From assembly GCA_020558355.1 (NCBI GenBank), contig JAJCKG010000011.1, positions 1-64,000 on the forward strand: DNA of 64,000 nt, given 5' to 3'. This document shows positions 40,943 to 48,741 of the stretch, one piece after another. Position numbers and translations under genes: made by a program. The notes beneath the pieces were generated by a model. The model was not told where the DNA came from. It saw only the letters and a program-made list of their open reading frames with translations, and searched no databases. This DNA is from a bacterium 210820-DFI.6.37 (lineage in GTDB: Bacteria > Bacillota > Clostridia > Peptostreptococcales > Anaerovoracaceae). Positions within the stretch are counted from its first letter, which is position 1, and every line of letters starts with the position of its first letter.

Positions 40943-41089
40943 ATGTTAAAATACTGTTCAAACTGTTACACAGAATTTGAAACCGAAGAATCCGTCTGCC
41001 CTCAGTGCGGTACAAAGCTGGAAGAGCCTTATACAGACGAGGAAGCAGATGAAATTCTGGAGCTGTTATTTAAAGAGATTCGAGCATAG
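40943..41089 (+). CDS. Zinc-ribbon small protein (48 residues)
   Basis: ATG 40943 to TAG 41087-41089, after GGAAGGAG. Two CxxC knuckles (CSNC at 5-8 and CPQC at 19-22) form a zinc ribbon, followed by an acidic helix ending in LLFKEIRA. It begins 17 nt after the GH3 gene and is probably cotranscribed. Function unknown. No terminator was found in 41090-41140. Confidence 0.75.
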   Translation: MLKYCSNCYTEFETEESVCPQCGTKLEEPYTDEEADEILELLFKEIRA

Positions 41090-41140
41090 CCGAAAGTCAA
41101 TAGAAAAACCACGGGAAATCACAAAACAACATCCGGAATG

Positions 41141-41764
41141 TTAAATAAGCCTTTTGTATCCCGCGATTTCTCCCTGCTCCAGGATCAGTGTATATCCGTG
41201 GCCCGGATCAGGCACCCATTTGAAAAAATGTTCCTGCTGATTTGGAAAGGAGCTTTCCATAATGGCTCCAATGGTCCCGCCGTGGCAGACAAGAATCGAT
41301 ACCGCGTCATCCCCGCAGTGGCGCACAGATAGCTCCTTCAGACGGTGCTTTCCCACTAAAAGCTTCAGGCCCGCCTGAATCCGCTTTTGAAATCCGAGAA
41401 TGCTTTCGCCGCCCGGCGGCTCGGCCTGCCCGGTTTTATCGCTGATCCACTTCTGATATTCCGGAAGCTCTTTCAGCTGCTCATAGCTTTTCATTTCAAA
41501 TTGGCCGAAGTCCATTTCTGTCAGCTCCGGCAGCCGCTCATGGTCCCGCTCTCCGTAAATCAGACGCAGGGTCTGCTCGGTCCGCTTTTTTCCGGTAGTA
41601 TAAAAATCGGCGCCTTCCGCCCTTGGATAAACGTCCTGCCGCACCAGCTCCTTCAGCTGTTCCACACCTTCCGGAGCAAGGGGGATATCTGCCGCCCCAT
41701 AGTAATACCTTTTCTGATTTCCCTCTGTGATCCCATGACGGATCAAATGTATCTGTGATCTCAT
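41141..41764 (-). CDS. cobC: Histidine phosphatase, likely alpha-ribazole-5'-phosphate phosphatase
   Basis: 207 residues. The phosphoglycerate-mutase-fold signature LIRHGITEGNQ (catalytic His in RHG) is N-terminal, E of MDFGQFE is mid-protein and the second catalytic His is in ILVCHGGTIGAI. Last gene of a cobT-cobU-cobS run, so it probably dephosphorylates alpha-ribazole or cobalamin 5'-phosphate. The family also contains general phosphatases. Confidence 0.82.
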   Translation of the reverse strand: MRSQIHLIRHGITEGNQKRYYYGAADIPLAPEGVEQLKELVRQDVYPRAEGADFYTTGKKRTEQTLRLIYGERDHERLPELTEMDFGQFEMKSYEQLKELPEYQKWISDKTGQAEPPGGESILGFQKRIQAGLKLLVGKHRLKELSVRHCGDDAVSILVCHGGTIGAIMESSFPNQQEHFFKWVPDPGHGYTLILEQGEIAGYKRLI

Positions 41765-41774
41765 AAATTCTCCC

Positions 41775-42149
41775 CTACTTTATTTTTTGTCCAAGGCCGC
41801 AGAAAACCCTGGTAACAGAATCCGCTTCCGCCGCAAGCCAGATCAGGGTTCTTCCATTCATTTCCCGCATAGCCCGCGCCTCCGCTTCCACAGGGACAAC
41901 TCCCTGGGATATATCGTCGCAGATAATGATTTTATCCGCCAGCTGCTCCTGATGCTGCCGCAGATATTCCCTGGCTTCGATCCCCTGCCGCAGGCAAGCC
42001 AGGACAAAGCGCTGCAGCCCGTATATAGCCTGTTTTGAAAAGTCCAGCTCCGGCAGATCCGGTTTGCAGACAAATACGTCTTTCATGTGAAAGTGTTCTT
42101 TGGCGTACTCCAGCTTTCCCTGGTACGCGCCTCCTATAATCAGATCCAT
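41775..42149 (-). CDS. Short CobU-like protein (124 residues)
   Basis: From ATG 42149, overlapping the cobS end by 10 nt. The N-terminus DLIIGGAYQGKLEYA looks like a degenerate CobU P-loop, and ADKIIICDDISQGVVPVE matches the Walker B/C-terminal part of CobU (where VSDFIY stands in the canonical copy). It lacks the RHxxxR...W block that carries the guanylylated His. It is unlikely to be a full kinase/guanylyltransferase. Proteins of this kind occur in clostridial cob operons. Confidence 0.65.
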   Translation of the reverse strand: MDLIIGGAYQGKLEYAKEHFHMKDVFVCKPDLPELDFSKQAIYGLQRFVLACLRQGIEAREYLRQHQEQLADKIIICDDISQGVVPVEAEARAMREMNGRTLIWLAAEADSVTRVFCGLGQKIK

Positions 42150-42940
42150 CCTTGTATTACCGCCAGCGAAAGCACGGCTGCCAATTCGCCCCACACGATT
42201 GCGAATCCCGCGATATCGCCGCTCATTCCTCCTAATTGTTTTCTTCCGTAGCTTCCTGAAAGAGCAGAAGCCACCAGCTGGGCCGCCGCCATAATCAGGG
42301 CAGCCTTAAAAAATCCGTTTTCCCTGACCCACGCCGCTCCCGCCGCGAGGAGCAGAGCCGCAAAAACCCACGCAAGCTCCAGCAGCCGCTTGAACCTGCG
42401 GTTTGCCCCGGGATCAAAGGTCTTGTCGTACTGACTGGTAGACAAGGGCTTTTTGGTCAGAACATCTCTGGACGGAACGCACCTTGCCAGAACGGGGGCG
42501 GCCATCAGGCACCAGCCGATCCAGGATTCTCCCGCTTCCAGAAGGGACCACATAGAAGCAAAGAATACCATAAACAGCAGGATCGTTGTAATCACCGCAA
42601 AGGCCCCCACATGGGAATCCTTCAGGATTCTCTGCCGCTCCTTCAGCGGCCGCCGGGATAAAATAGCGTCGTTGCAGTCCATAAAGCCGTCCAGATGGAT
42701 GAACCCGCTGACAAGAAAGGGATAGGCCGTCATAAGCCCCGCGCCCACTGCCAGCGGGATTTCCAGCAGCCGAATTGCCCAGAAAAGCCCCCACCACAGG
42801 ACGCCTATTACAAGCCCGACGGCAGGAATCGCAGCCAGCATATGCTGCCGGGCGTTTTCATCCCATCGTTTGCAGGGACAGGGAATCGCACAGAAGTTTC
42901 CCCATGCCATAAAAAATCCCGTTACTGTTTTCATTTCCAC
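42140..42940 (-). CDS. cobS: Adenosylcobinamide-GDP ribazoletransferase (cobalamin synthase)
   Basis: 266 residues, membrane protein with several hydrophobic segments. Family motifs: the N-terminal FCAIPCPCKRWDE and the metal-binding GFIHLDGFMDCNDAILSRR with DSHVGAFAV. It joins adenosylcobinamide-GDP to alpha-ribazole (phosphate). The start is GTG 42940 or ATG 42934. It lies between cobU and the short CobU-like gene. Confidence 0.92.
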   Translation of the reverse strand: MEMKTVTGFFMAWGNFCAIPCPCKRWDENARQHMLAAIPAVGLVIGVLWWGLFWAIRLLEIPLAVGAGLMTAYPFLVSGFIHLDGFMDCNDAILSRRPLKERQRILKDSHVGAFAVITTILLFMVFFASMWSLLEAGESWIGWCLMAAPVLARCVPSRDVLTKKPLSTSQYDKTFDPGANRRFKRLLELAWVFAALLLAAGAAWVRENGFFKAALIMAAAQLVASALSGSYGRKQLGGMSGDIAGFAIVWGELAAVLSLAVIQGWI

Positions 42941-42962
42941 CTCAGTCTCTTTTTATCTCCAT

Positions 42963-43493
42963 CTATTTAAAGTAATACCGATTCCCATAGCAGACCTCAA
43001 TGACCTGTCCGCACAGCTTCGCAAGGGTCCTGTCGCAAAGGGCCAGGCCCTTTCGGTATTCCTCCGTCAAAGCTTCGTATCCCGCTGCGTCGGAATAAAT
43101 AAAATCCGATACAAATACCGTGTTTCCTGTCCGCTCCGCAAACTCCGCCAGCTGCCGGCTCACCCGCTTTGGAGCCTGCAAATCCACCTCGCCGCCAGAG
43201 GCGAACATTTCGTTGGAAAGAAGCGCTGTGACACTGTCCAGCAGGAACACGCCCTCAGGATCAGCCTTTTCCAGAGCGCCGCAGACGTTTATGCCCTGCT
43301 CGATGGTGGTAAAGCCCCACCCTGCCCGCTCGCGGACATGGCGGCGGATCCTGGCCCGGTCTTCCTCATCCGATGGGATCATGGTAGCCAGGTAATAGAG
43401 GGGCAGCCCTTTTTCATCCGCCTGTCTTTTGGCTTCCTCCTGGGCAAAAAAGGATTTTCCGTTTTTACAGCCGCCGCTGATCAGAATATTCAT
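42963..43493 (-). CDS. cobU: Adenosylcobinamide kinase / guanylyltransferase
   Basis: 176 residues. P-loop GGCKNGKS (7-14), the RIRRHVRERAGW block with the His that becomes guanylylated, and VFLLDSVTALLSNEMF are all present, so it is the functional CobU. It phosphorylates adenosylcobinamide and transfers GMP. One-base overlap with the cobT stop. Confidence 0.92.
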   Translation of the reverse strand: MNILISGGCKNGKSFFAQEEAKRQADEKGLPLYYLATMIPSDEEDRARIRRHVRERAGWGFTTIEQGINVCGALEKADPEGVFLLDSVTALLSNEMFASGGEVDLQAPKRVSRQLAEFAERTGNTVFVSDFIYSDAAGYEALTEEYRKGLALCDRTLAKLCGQVIEVCYGNRYYFK

Positions 43494-44608
43494 CAGAAGC
43501 AGTCTTCCTTTCGCAGTTCCTCCAGATAATCGTCGCTGATCCGGGCCTCTTCAAAGGTAGCCATCCTGTTCATAACGCCGCAGGCGCCCTCGATCAGTTT
43601 AAAGGCCAGCGGGCAGCCGCTCCCTTCTCCAAGCCGCATCCCCATATGCAGATAAGGCTTCATTCCCAGGGCCTCAATCGCCAGGTTGTAGCCCTGCTCA
43701 TGGGATTTATGAGAAGCGAACATATACTGAGCGCAGGCCGGAGCCAGTCTTGCCGCCGCCAGAGCGGCCACAACCGATATGTACCCGTCGATAACAACAG
43801 GCAGCTGATAAACCGCCGCTCCGATAAAGGCCCCTGCCATCGCGGCAATATCGAACCCGCCCGCTTTGGCAAGGATCCCAATCATATCCTTTCCCTGACA
43901 GCCTTCCGCTGCCCGGTCTACAATTCTCTGCTTGTGAAGAAAGGCGTCTGACAGAAGTCCGCTTCCCTTTCCTACAGTCTTAGCCGCCGGTTGTCCGGTC
44001 ATAGCCGAAAGGAGCGCCGCGCTGGTGGTCGTATTGCCGATGCCCATTTCTCCGATGCCGAATATGCTGTAGCCTTCTTTTTTAACAGCCTGAGCCATTT
44101 CCAGGCCGATCCCGATGGCCCGCAGGGCCTGCTCTTCTGTCATAGCCGGTTCTTTTGCCAGATTCCGGGTTCCCGCGGCAATCCTCCGGTCTACGATTTT
44201 ATGGGTGTCCGAAAAAGGGATATCGGTATAAAGCTCCCGGGGCGCCCGGTCTTTGATTCCCACATCCACGATCAAAAGATCACTTCCAAAGCTCTCTGCC
44301 AGCGCTCCTACTCCGGTCAGTCTCCGGGTAAAATTGATGGTCTGAGACAGGGTCACACTCTGAGGCGTGGACGCGACGCCTTCCTCTACAACGCCGTTAT
44401 CCGCGCACATGACCACTACGCAGTGCTTTTCGATGGTGTTTTTTACCTTGCCGGTAACGCCTGCCATTTGTATCGAAATATCCTCTAAAAGGCCCAGGCT
44501 TCCCGGCGGTTTTGCCAGGGACGCCTGCCGCTCTCTCGCGGCTTTCATCGCTTCCTGGTCCAGATCTTTGATGGTTGAAATAATGCTTTGCAGCTCCTGA
44601 CGTGTCAT
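43493..44608 (-). CDS. cobT: Nicotinate-nucleotide:dimethylbenzimidazole phosphoribosyltransferase
   Basis: 371 residues from ATG 44608 (AAGGAAGGG 8 nt upstream). It makes alpha-ribazole phosphate from a lower base and nicotinate mononucleotide. Motifs: KPPGSLGLLEDIS, CADNGVVEEGVASTPQSVT, GEMGIGNTTTSAAL and the catalytic Glu in LIEGACGVMNRMATFEEA. First gene of the operon. No cobalamin riboswitch fits in the short upstream gap. Confidence 0.94.
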   Translation of the reverse strand: MTRQELQSIISTIKDLDQEAMKAARERQASLAKPPGSLGLLEDISIQMAGVTGKVKNTIEKHCVVVMCADNGVVEEGVASTPQSVTLSQTINFTRRLTGVGALAESFGSDLLIVDVGIKDRAPRELYTDIPFSDTHKIVDRRIAAGTRNLAKEPAMTEEQALRAIGIGLEMAQAVKKEGYSIFGIGEMGIGNTTTSAALLSAMTGQPAAKTVGKGSGLLSDAFLHKQRIVDRAAEGCQGKDMIGILAKAGGFDIAAMAGAFIGAAVYQLPVVIDGYISVVAALAAARLAPACAQYMFASHKSHEQGYNLAIEALGMKPYLHMGMRLGEGSGCPLAFKLIEGACGVMNRMATFEEARISDDYLEELRKEDCF

Positions 44609-44687
44609 TTGAAATACCCTTCCTTTCATACGCAATAATTTTAACACAGCCAGAGAAGTAAGTACAGGGCCGCCGGCCGGAAAAAGC

Positions 44688-44754
44688 TTGCAAGTTTTCC
44701 GTAAAATCGGTAGAATGGGGATACAGTAAGCGCGTCTGGCGTCTGCCGCCAGAC
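44688..44754 (+). promoter_or_regulatory. Promoter and leader hairpin of the eamA-larE-mazG operon
   Basis: TTGCAA (44688-44693), a 17-nt spacer and TAGAAT (44711-44716). The short leader has GTCTGGC (44734-44740) paired with GCCAGAC (44748-44754) before the AAGGTGG ribosome site. Confidence 0.75.
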
Positions 44755-44779
44755 AAATAAGATGAAAAGGTGGATTTTT

Positions 44780-45706
44780 ATGAGTAAAAAACTGCGAGGC
44801 AATCTGCTTCTTCTTTTAACCGCTCTGATCTGGGGAATATCCTTTGTGGCTCAGCGGGCCGGAATGGAATATATCGGGCCCTTTACATTCAACGGCATCC
44901 GTTCTTTGATCGGAGGCATTGTACTGATTCCCGTCATCCTTTTACTTGCAAGGATGGACCAGAAAGGCGGAAAGAATGAAAGAGAGCTCAGCGATGAGGA
45001 AAAACAGGCGGAAAGGAAAACGCTTTTACTGGGCGGACTGTCCTGCGGCATTGTTCTTTTTATCGCCAGCTCCCTGCAGCAGATCGGCGTAGTCTATACG
45101 ACTGCCGGGAAAGCCGGGTTTATTACAGCCCTCTATATTGTACTGGTTCCGATTCTGGGTATTTTTATCGGAAAAAAGATCCGGCCTGTTATATGGCTGT
45201 GCGTCGCTCTTTCTGTGGCCGGTCTGTACCTGCTGTGTATGAAAGGCGGGTTTTCTCTCAGCAAGGGAGATCTTTTAGTGCTGCTGTGCGCTCTGGCCTT
45301 TGCGGTACATATTCTGGTCATCGACTATTTTTCGCCGAAGACAAATGGAGTAAAGCTGTCCTGCATTCAGTTCTTTGTGTGCGGGATCATTTCTCTTGTG
45401 CCCATGCTCGTCTTTGAAACGCCGGTGTGGTCTCAGATTCTGGACTGCTGGCTGCCGATCCTGTACGCGGGGGTCTTATCCTGCGGCGTAGCCTATACTC
45501 TGCAGATCGTAGCGCAAAAGGACACGGACCCGACTGTAGCTTCTCTGCTGCTGAGTCTGGAATCGGTCTTTGCCGTGATTTCCGGAGTGATCCTTCTCCA
45601 TGAACACATTGCGGCCCGGGAGCTGATGGGCTGCGTCATTATGTTTGCGGCCATCATTATTGCTCAGCTGCCTTCAAAGGAAGAGCGGCTGATGGATAAA
45701 TCCTAG
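44780..45706 (+). CDS. EamA/DMT-family transporter
   Basis: 308 residues from ATG 44780, with AAGGTGG 5 nt upstream; the ATG at 44762 precedes that site. Ten hydrophobic segments in two EamA repeats: LLTALIWGISFVAQRAGMEY at the start of the first, and LGVLSCGVAYTLQ-like and LLSLESVFAVISGVILLHE in the second. Probably exports metabolites. Substrate unknown. Confidence 0.88.
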   Translation: MSKKLRGNLLLLLTALIWGISFVAQRAGMEYIGPFTFNGIRSLIGGIVLIPVILLLARMDQKGGKNERELSDEEKQAERKTLLLGGLSCGIVLFIASSLQQIGVVYTTAGKAGFITALYIVLVPILGIFIGKKIRPVIWLCVALSVAGLYLLCMKGGFSLSKGDLLVLLCALAFAVHILVIDYFSPKTNGVKLSCIQFFVCGIISLVPMLVFETPVWSQILDCWLPILYAGVLSCGVAYTLQIVAQKDTDPTVASLLLSLESVFAVISGVILLHEHIAARELMGCVIMFAAIIIAQLPSKEERLMDKS

Positions 45707-45723
45707 AAAGTGAGTGCTTTGCT

Positions 45724-46536
45724 GTGAATTATGAAGAAAAGCTGAATCAGCTGGAAAAAATCATAAAGGCCCGCGGCCGGATAGCGGTGGCCTTTTCGGG
45801 CGGCGTTGACAGCGCCTTTCTGCTGCTCTTTGGGAAAAAGGTAATGAAGGACAGGATTCTCGCCATTACGGCTGAGGCTCCCAATTTCGCCCCGGATGAA
45901 ATCCAGTACGCCCGGGAGCTTTGCCGCCGCGAGGGGATCCCTCATATCATTGCGGAGCTGGGGCCGGAGATTCTGGCCTCCTTTTGCCACAATCCGCCGG
46001 ACCGCTGCTATATCTGCAAGAAGGCCATTTTCAATCAGTTAAAAGCTCTGGTGGCGGCCCGTTATCCTGACGCCGTTTTGGCGGACGGAACAAATCTGGA
46101 CGATATGAAGGATTACCGCCCCGGCCGCAAAGCGCTGGAGGAACTGGAAATTTTCAGTCCTCTCAAGGAAGCCGGTCTGACAAAGGCGGAAGTCCGCCGG
46201 GGCCTTCGGGAGCTGGGCGCGGATATCTGGAACAAACCGGCGTTTGCCTGTCTCGCTTCCCGGATTCCTTATGGAGAGAGCATTACCACAGAAAAGCTGA
46301 AGGCCATTTATAAGGCGGAGCAGGCGCTTTGCGAGCTTGGTTTTTCCCAGGTACGGGTGCGTCACCACGGGGCAGTCGCGCGAATCGAGGTGCTGCCGGA
46401 GGATCGGGAAGAATTCTTTGACCTGGGCTTTATGGACCGGGTGGACCAGTTAATAAAAGACGCGGGGTTTCTCTACGCCGCGCTGGATCTCTCGGGCTAT
46501 CGCATGGGAAGTCTGAATGAGGAAATAAAAAAATAA
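45724..46536 (+). CDS. larE: LarE-type sulfur transferase for nickel-pincer cofactor
   Basis: 270 residues, GTG start at 45724. The N-type ATP pyrophosphatase P-loop AFSGGVDSAF (23-32) adenylates the pyridinium biscarboxylate carrier. Cysteines C95 and C98 (RCYICK) and C176 (FACLASR) match the three-Cys subgroup of LarE, which holds a [4Fe-4S] cluster to deliver sulfide catalytically, rather than only the sacrificial Cys176 of lactobacilli. No larA, larB or larC is in the window. Confidence 0.85.
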   Translation: MNYEEKLNQLEKIIKARGRIAVAFSGGVDSAFLLLFGKKVMKDRILAITAEAPNFAPDEIQYARELCRREGIPHIIAELGPEILASFCHNPPDRCYICKKAIFNQLKALVAARYPDAVLADGTNLDDMKDYRPGRKALEELEIFSPLKEAGLTKAEVRRGLRELGADIWNKPAFACLASRIPYGESITTEKLKAIYKAEQALCELGFSQVRVRHHGAVARIEVLPEDREEFFDLGFMDRVDQLIKDAGFLYAALDLSGYRMGSLNEEIKK

Positions 46537-46549
46537 TGGGGGTAGTTAT

Positions 46550-46927
46550 ATGAACGTTTTTGATGAATTTGTAGAAACCATTGCCGCGCTCCGGGGCGAA
46601 AACGGATGTCCCTGGGATATCCGGCAGACACACGAAAGCCTGAAGGAATGTCTTCTTGAGGAAAGCGGCGAGGTCATTGAGGCCATCGATAAAAAGGATG
46701 ACGAAAACCTTTGCGAAGAGCTGGGAGACCTGCTTTTGCAGGTTGTAATGCACGCGCGGATCGCGGAGGAGGAAGGCCGCTTTACCATAGAAGATGTGGT
46801 TCGTGGTGTCAACGAAAAGATGATCCGCCGCCACCCGCACGTCTTTGGCGACGCTAAAGTGGAAAGTGTCGAAGACGGATTGAAGCTGTGGGAGCAGATC
46901 AAGCAGCAGGAAAAGGCGTCCAAATAA
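46550..46927 (+). CDS. mazG: MazG-family nucleoside triphosphate pyrophosphohydrolase
   Basis: 125 residues, single domain. Motifs: GCPWDIRQTHESLKECLLEE (ExxE metal helix), EELGDLLLQVVMHARIAEE and NEKMIRRHPHVFGD. It hydrolyses (d)NTPs to monophosphates, a house-cleaning role. Full-length MazG has two such domains, so this is the one-domain form. It starts 13 nt after larE. Confidence 0.92.
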   Translation: MNVFDEFVETIAALRGENGCPWDIRQTHESLKECLLEESGEVIEAIDKKDDENLCEELGDLLLQVVMHARIAEEEGRFTIEDVVRGVNEKMIRRHPHVFGDAKVESVEDGLKLWEQIKQQEKASK

Positions 46928-46939
46928 TCCGATATAGGC

Positions 46940-46981
46940 ATCTGGCCCATTGCGAAGCCTGGTTTACGCAATGGGCCAGAT
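46940..46981. terminator. Bidirectional terminator
   Basis: ATCTGGCCCATTGCG (46940-46954) and CGCAATGGGCCAGAT (46967-46981) form a 15-bp perfect stem followed by TTATTTTCTT. Ends the mazG operon and faces the end of the ABC exporter operon. Confidence 0.9.
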
Positions 46982-47007
46982 TTATTTTCTTAAAGGCTCC
47001 GTAAGGA

Positions 47008-48741
47008 TCAGGACAGCGTCCAGCTCTGACTTTCGGTCTGAAGCTTTACCATATGGCTGTAGATACCGTCTTTTTGCAGCAGTTCATCCGGAGTTCCCTG
47101 CTCTTTCGCATGCCCCTCTGACAGAACGATAATTTTATCCGCTCCCGCCACAGTCCGCATTCTGTGCGCGATAACCAGAACAGTCTTGTCCTTAATAAGC
47201 CTGGAAAGAGCCGTCTGGATCAGCGTCTCGTTTTCTACATCCAAAGAAGCGGTGGCTTCATCCAGCAGAATGATCGGGGCGTTTTTCAGGAATGCCCTCG
47301 CGATGGAGATCCGCTGCCGTTCGCCGCCGGACAGGGCGCAGCCGTTTTCTCCAATATCCGTATGGTATCCATTTGGAAGCTTTTCCGCAAACTCATGACA
47401 GTTGGCAAGCCGGGCCGCCTCCAGCACCTCTTCATCGGAAGCGTCTTTTCTTCCGATGCGGATATTTTCCATAATGGTATTGTTAAACAGGGTCACATTC
47501 TGAAATACGATGGAATAAAGGGACATAAGGGTTTCCGGCTCCGCCTGGCGGATATCCATGCCGCCTACGGCAATCGTTCCTTTATCCGGGTCCCAGAACC
47601 GGGCGGCAAGCCGGGAAACCGTAGTCTTTCCGCCGCCTGACGGACCTACCAGAGCGGTCACCTCTCCCTGCTTCGCGGTGAAGGAAACATCCTTCAGAAC
47701 GGTTTCTCCTGTATTATAGGAAAAGCCCACATGATCGAATACAATGTCATGCCCCTGATTGGTCAGCTTATCCGCGCCTTCCTGGATAGGATGGTCGAGG
47801 ATCTCGTTCATTCTGGCAACATTGGTACGGGTGGAAATGACCGCGGCCAGATTCTGCAGAGATTCCTGCAGAGGGTCATACAGCCGGGACACCACCAGCA
47901 GGAACATGAAGAAGGTCAGCGCGTCCAGGCTTCCCCGGACCAGCAGCACGGAGCCGGCCAACGCGACGGTAGCGATTCCCAGCTTTAAAATCAGCATAGC
48001 GGATACTACGAAAACAGCCGTTGTAAATTCGCCGATGACCGCGCGCTTTTCCACCGCGTCGATTTTCTTATCCAGACCGCCCAGATACGTTTTCTCCGCA
48101 TTGTTGGATTTGATATCCTGAGTAGTTTCGATGCACTCCTGTATCCCATCGGCACAGGCCATTTTGGCGTCCATGGATTTCTGATTCATCCGTTCCTGAA
48201 CCTTTGCGGAAAGAACGATGATGATAAATGCCGCCGGCACCACCCACAGCGCCGCTGCCGCCATACGCCAGTCAAAGAAAAACAGACTGATTGAAATAAG
48301 CACCGTGGAGATAATTGAGCCGAACAGCCCCGGAATAAAGTGGGAAAACGCTGTTTCCAGGAAAGTGCAGTCTGCCATGATGGTGCTGGTCAGGTCAGCA
48401 AGGTCCTTTTTTCCGAAAAAGGAAAGCGGGATCTTACGAAGCTTTTCCGCAAGGGTGATCCGCCGCACACCCGTTTCCACATAAGTAGCCAGGTAAGTAG
48501 CGTTATACTGGAACCGGGTTATAACAAAAATTAAAGCAATACACACGATGCCTCCGATGATGTAAAAGGCCGGTCTGCCCGGAGCCAGCCCGCCGGCCAT
48601 CAGGTCCCCTACGAGAAAATACAGAAGTCCCACGGGGAACATAAAGGCTATATTCTGCAGAGTGCAGGCCAGAACTCCTTTTACTAGATCTTTCGCACCC
48701 TGCTCGGACAGAGCGAACTTGCGCTGCAGTTTTTTTATCAT
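47008..48741 (-). CDS. ABC exporter half-transporter (permease-ATPase fusion), second subunit
   Basis: 577 residues from ATG 48741, which overlaps the stop of the first subunit (ATGA). Six membrane segments (about 20-305), then the ATPase with Walker A VGPSGGGKTTVSRLA, signature LSGGERQRISIARAF, Walker B IILLDEATASLD and the switch His in IAHRM. The pair with the next gene forms a heterodimeric type IV exporter, probably for drugs or an iron-chelate-like compound. Regulated with the TetR gene upstream. Confidence 0.92.
   Translation of the reverse strand: MIKKLQRKFALSEQGAKDLVKGVLACTLQNIAFMFPVGLLYFLVGDLMAGGLAPGRPAFYIIGGIVCIALIFVITRFQYNATYLATYVETGVRRITLAEKLRKIPLSFFGKKDLADLTSTIMADCTFLETAFSHFIPGLFGSIISTVLISISLFFFDWRMAAAALWVVPAAFIIIVLSAKVQERMNQKSMDAKMACADGIQECIETTQDIKSNNAEKTYLGGLDKKIDAVEKRAVIGEFTTAVFVVSAMLILKLGIATVALAGSVLLVRGSLDALTFFMFLLVVSRLYDPLQESLQNLAAVISTRTNVARMNEILDHPIQEGADKLTNQGHDIVFDHVGFSYNTGETVLKDVSFTAKQGEVTALVGPSGGGKTTVSRLAARFWDPDKGTIAVGGMDIRQAEPETLMSLYSIVFQNVTLFNNTIMENIRIGRKDASDEEVLEAARLANCHEFAEKLPNGYHTDIGENGCALSGGERQRISIARAFLKNAPIILLDEATASLDVENETLIQTALSRLIKDKTVLVIAHRMRTVAGADKIIVLSEGHAKEQGTPDELLQKDGIYSHMVKLQTESQSWTLS

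Noticed and set aside
44609..44779. Cobalamin riboswitch before cobT
   Set aside because: The gap is too short and divergent, and no B12-box-like sequence is visible.
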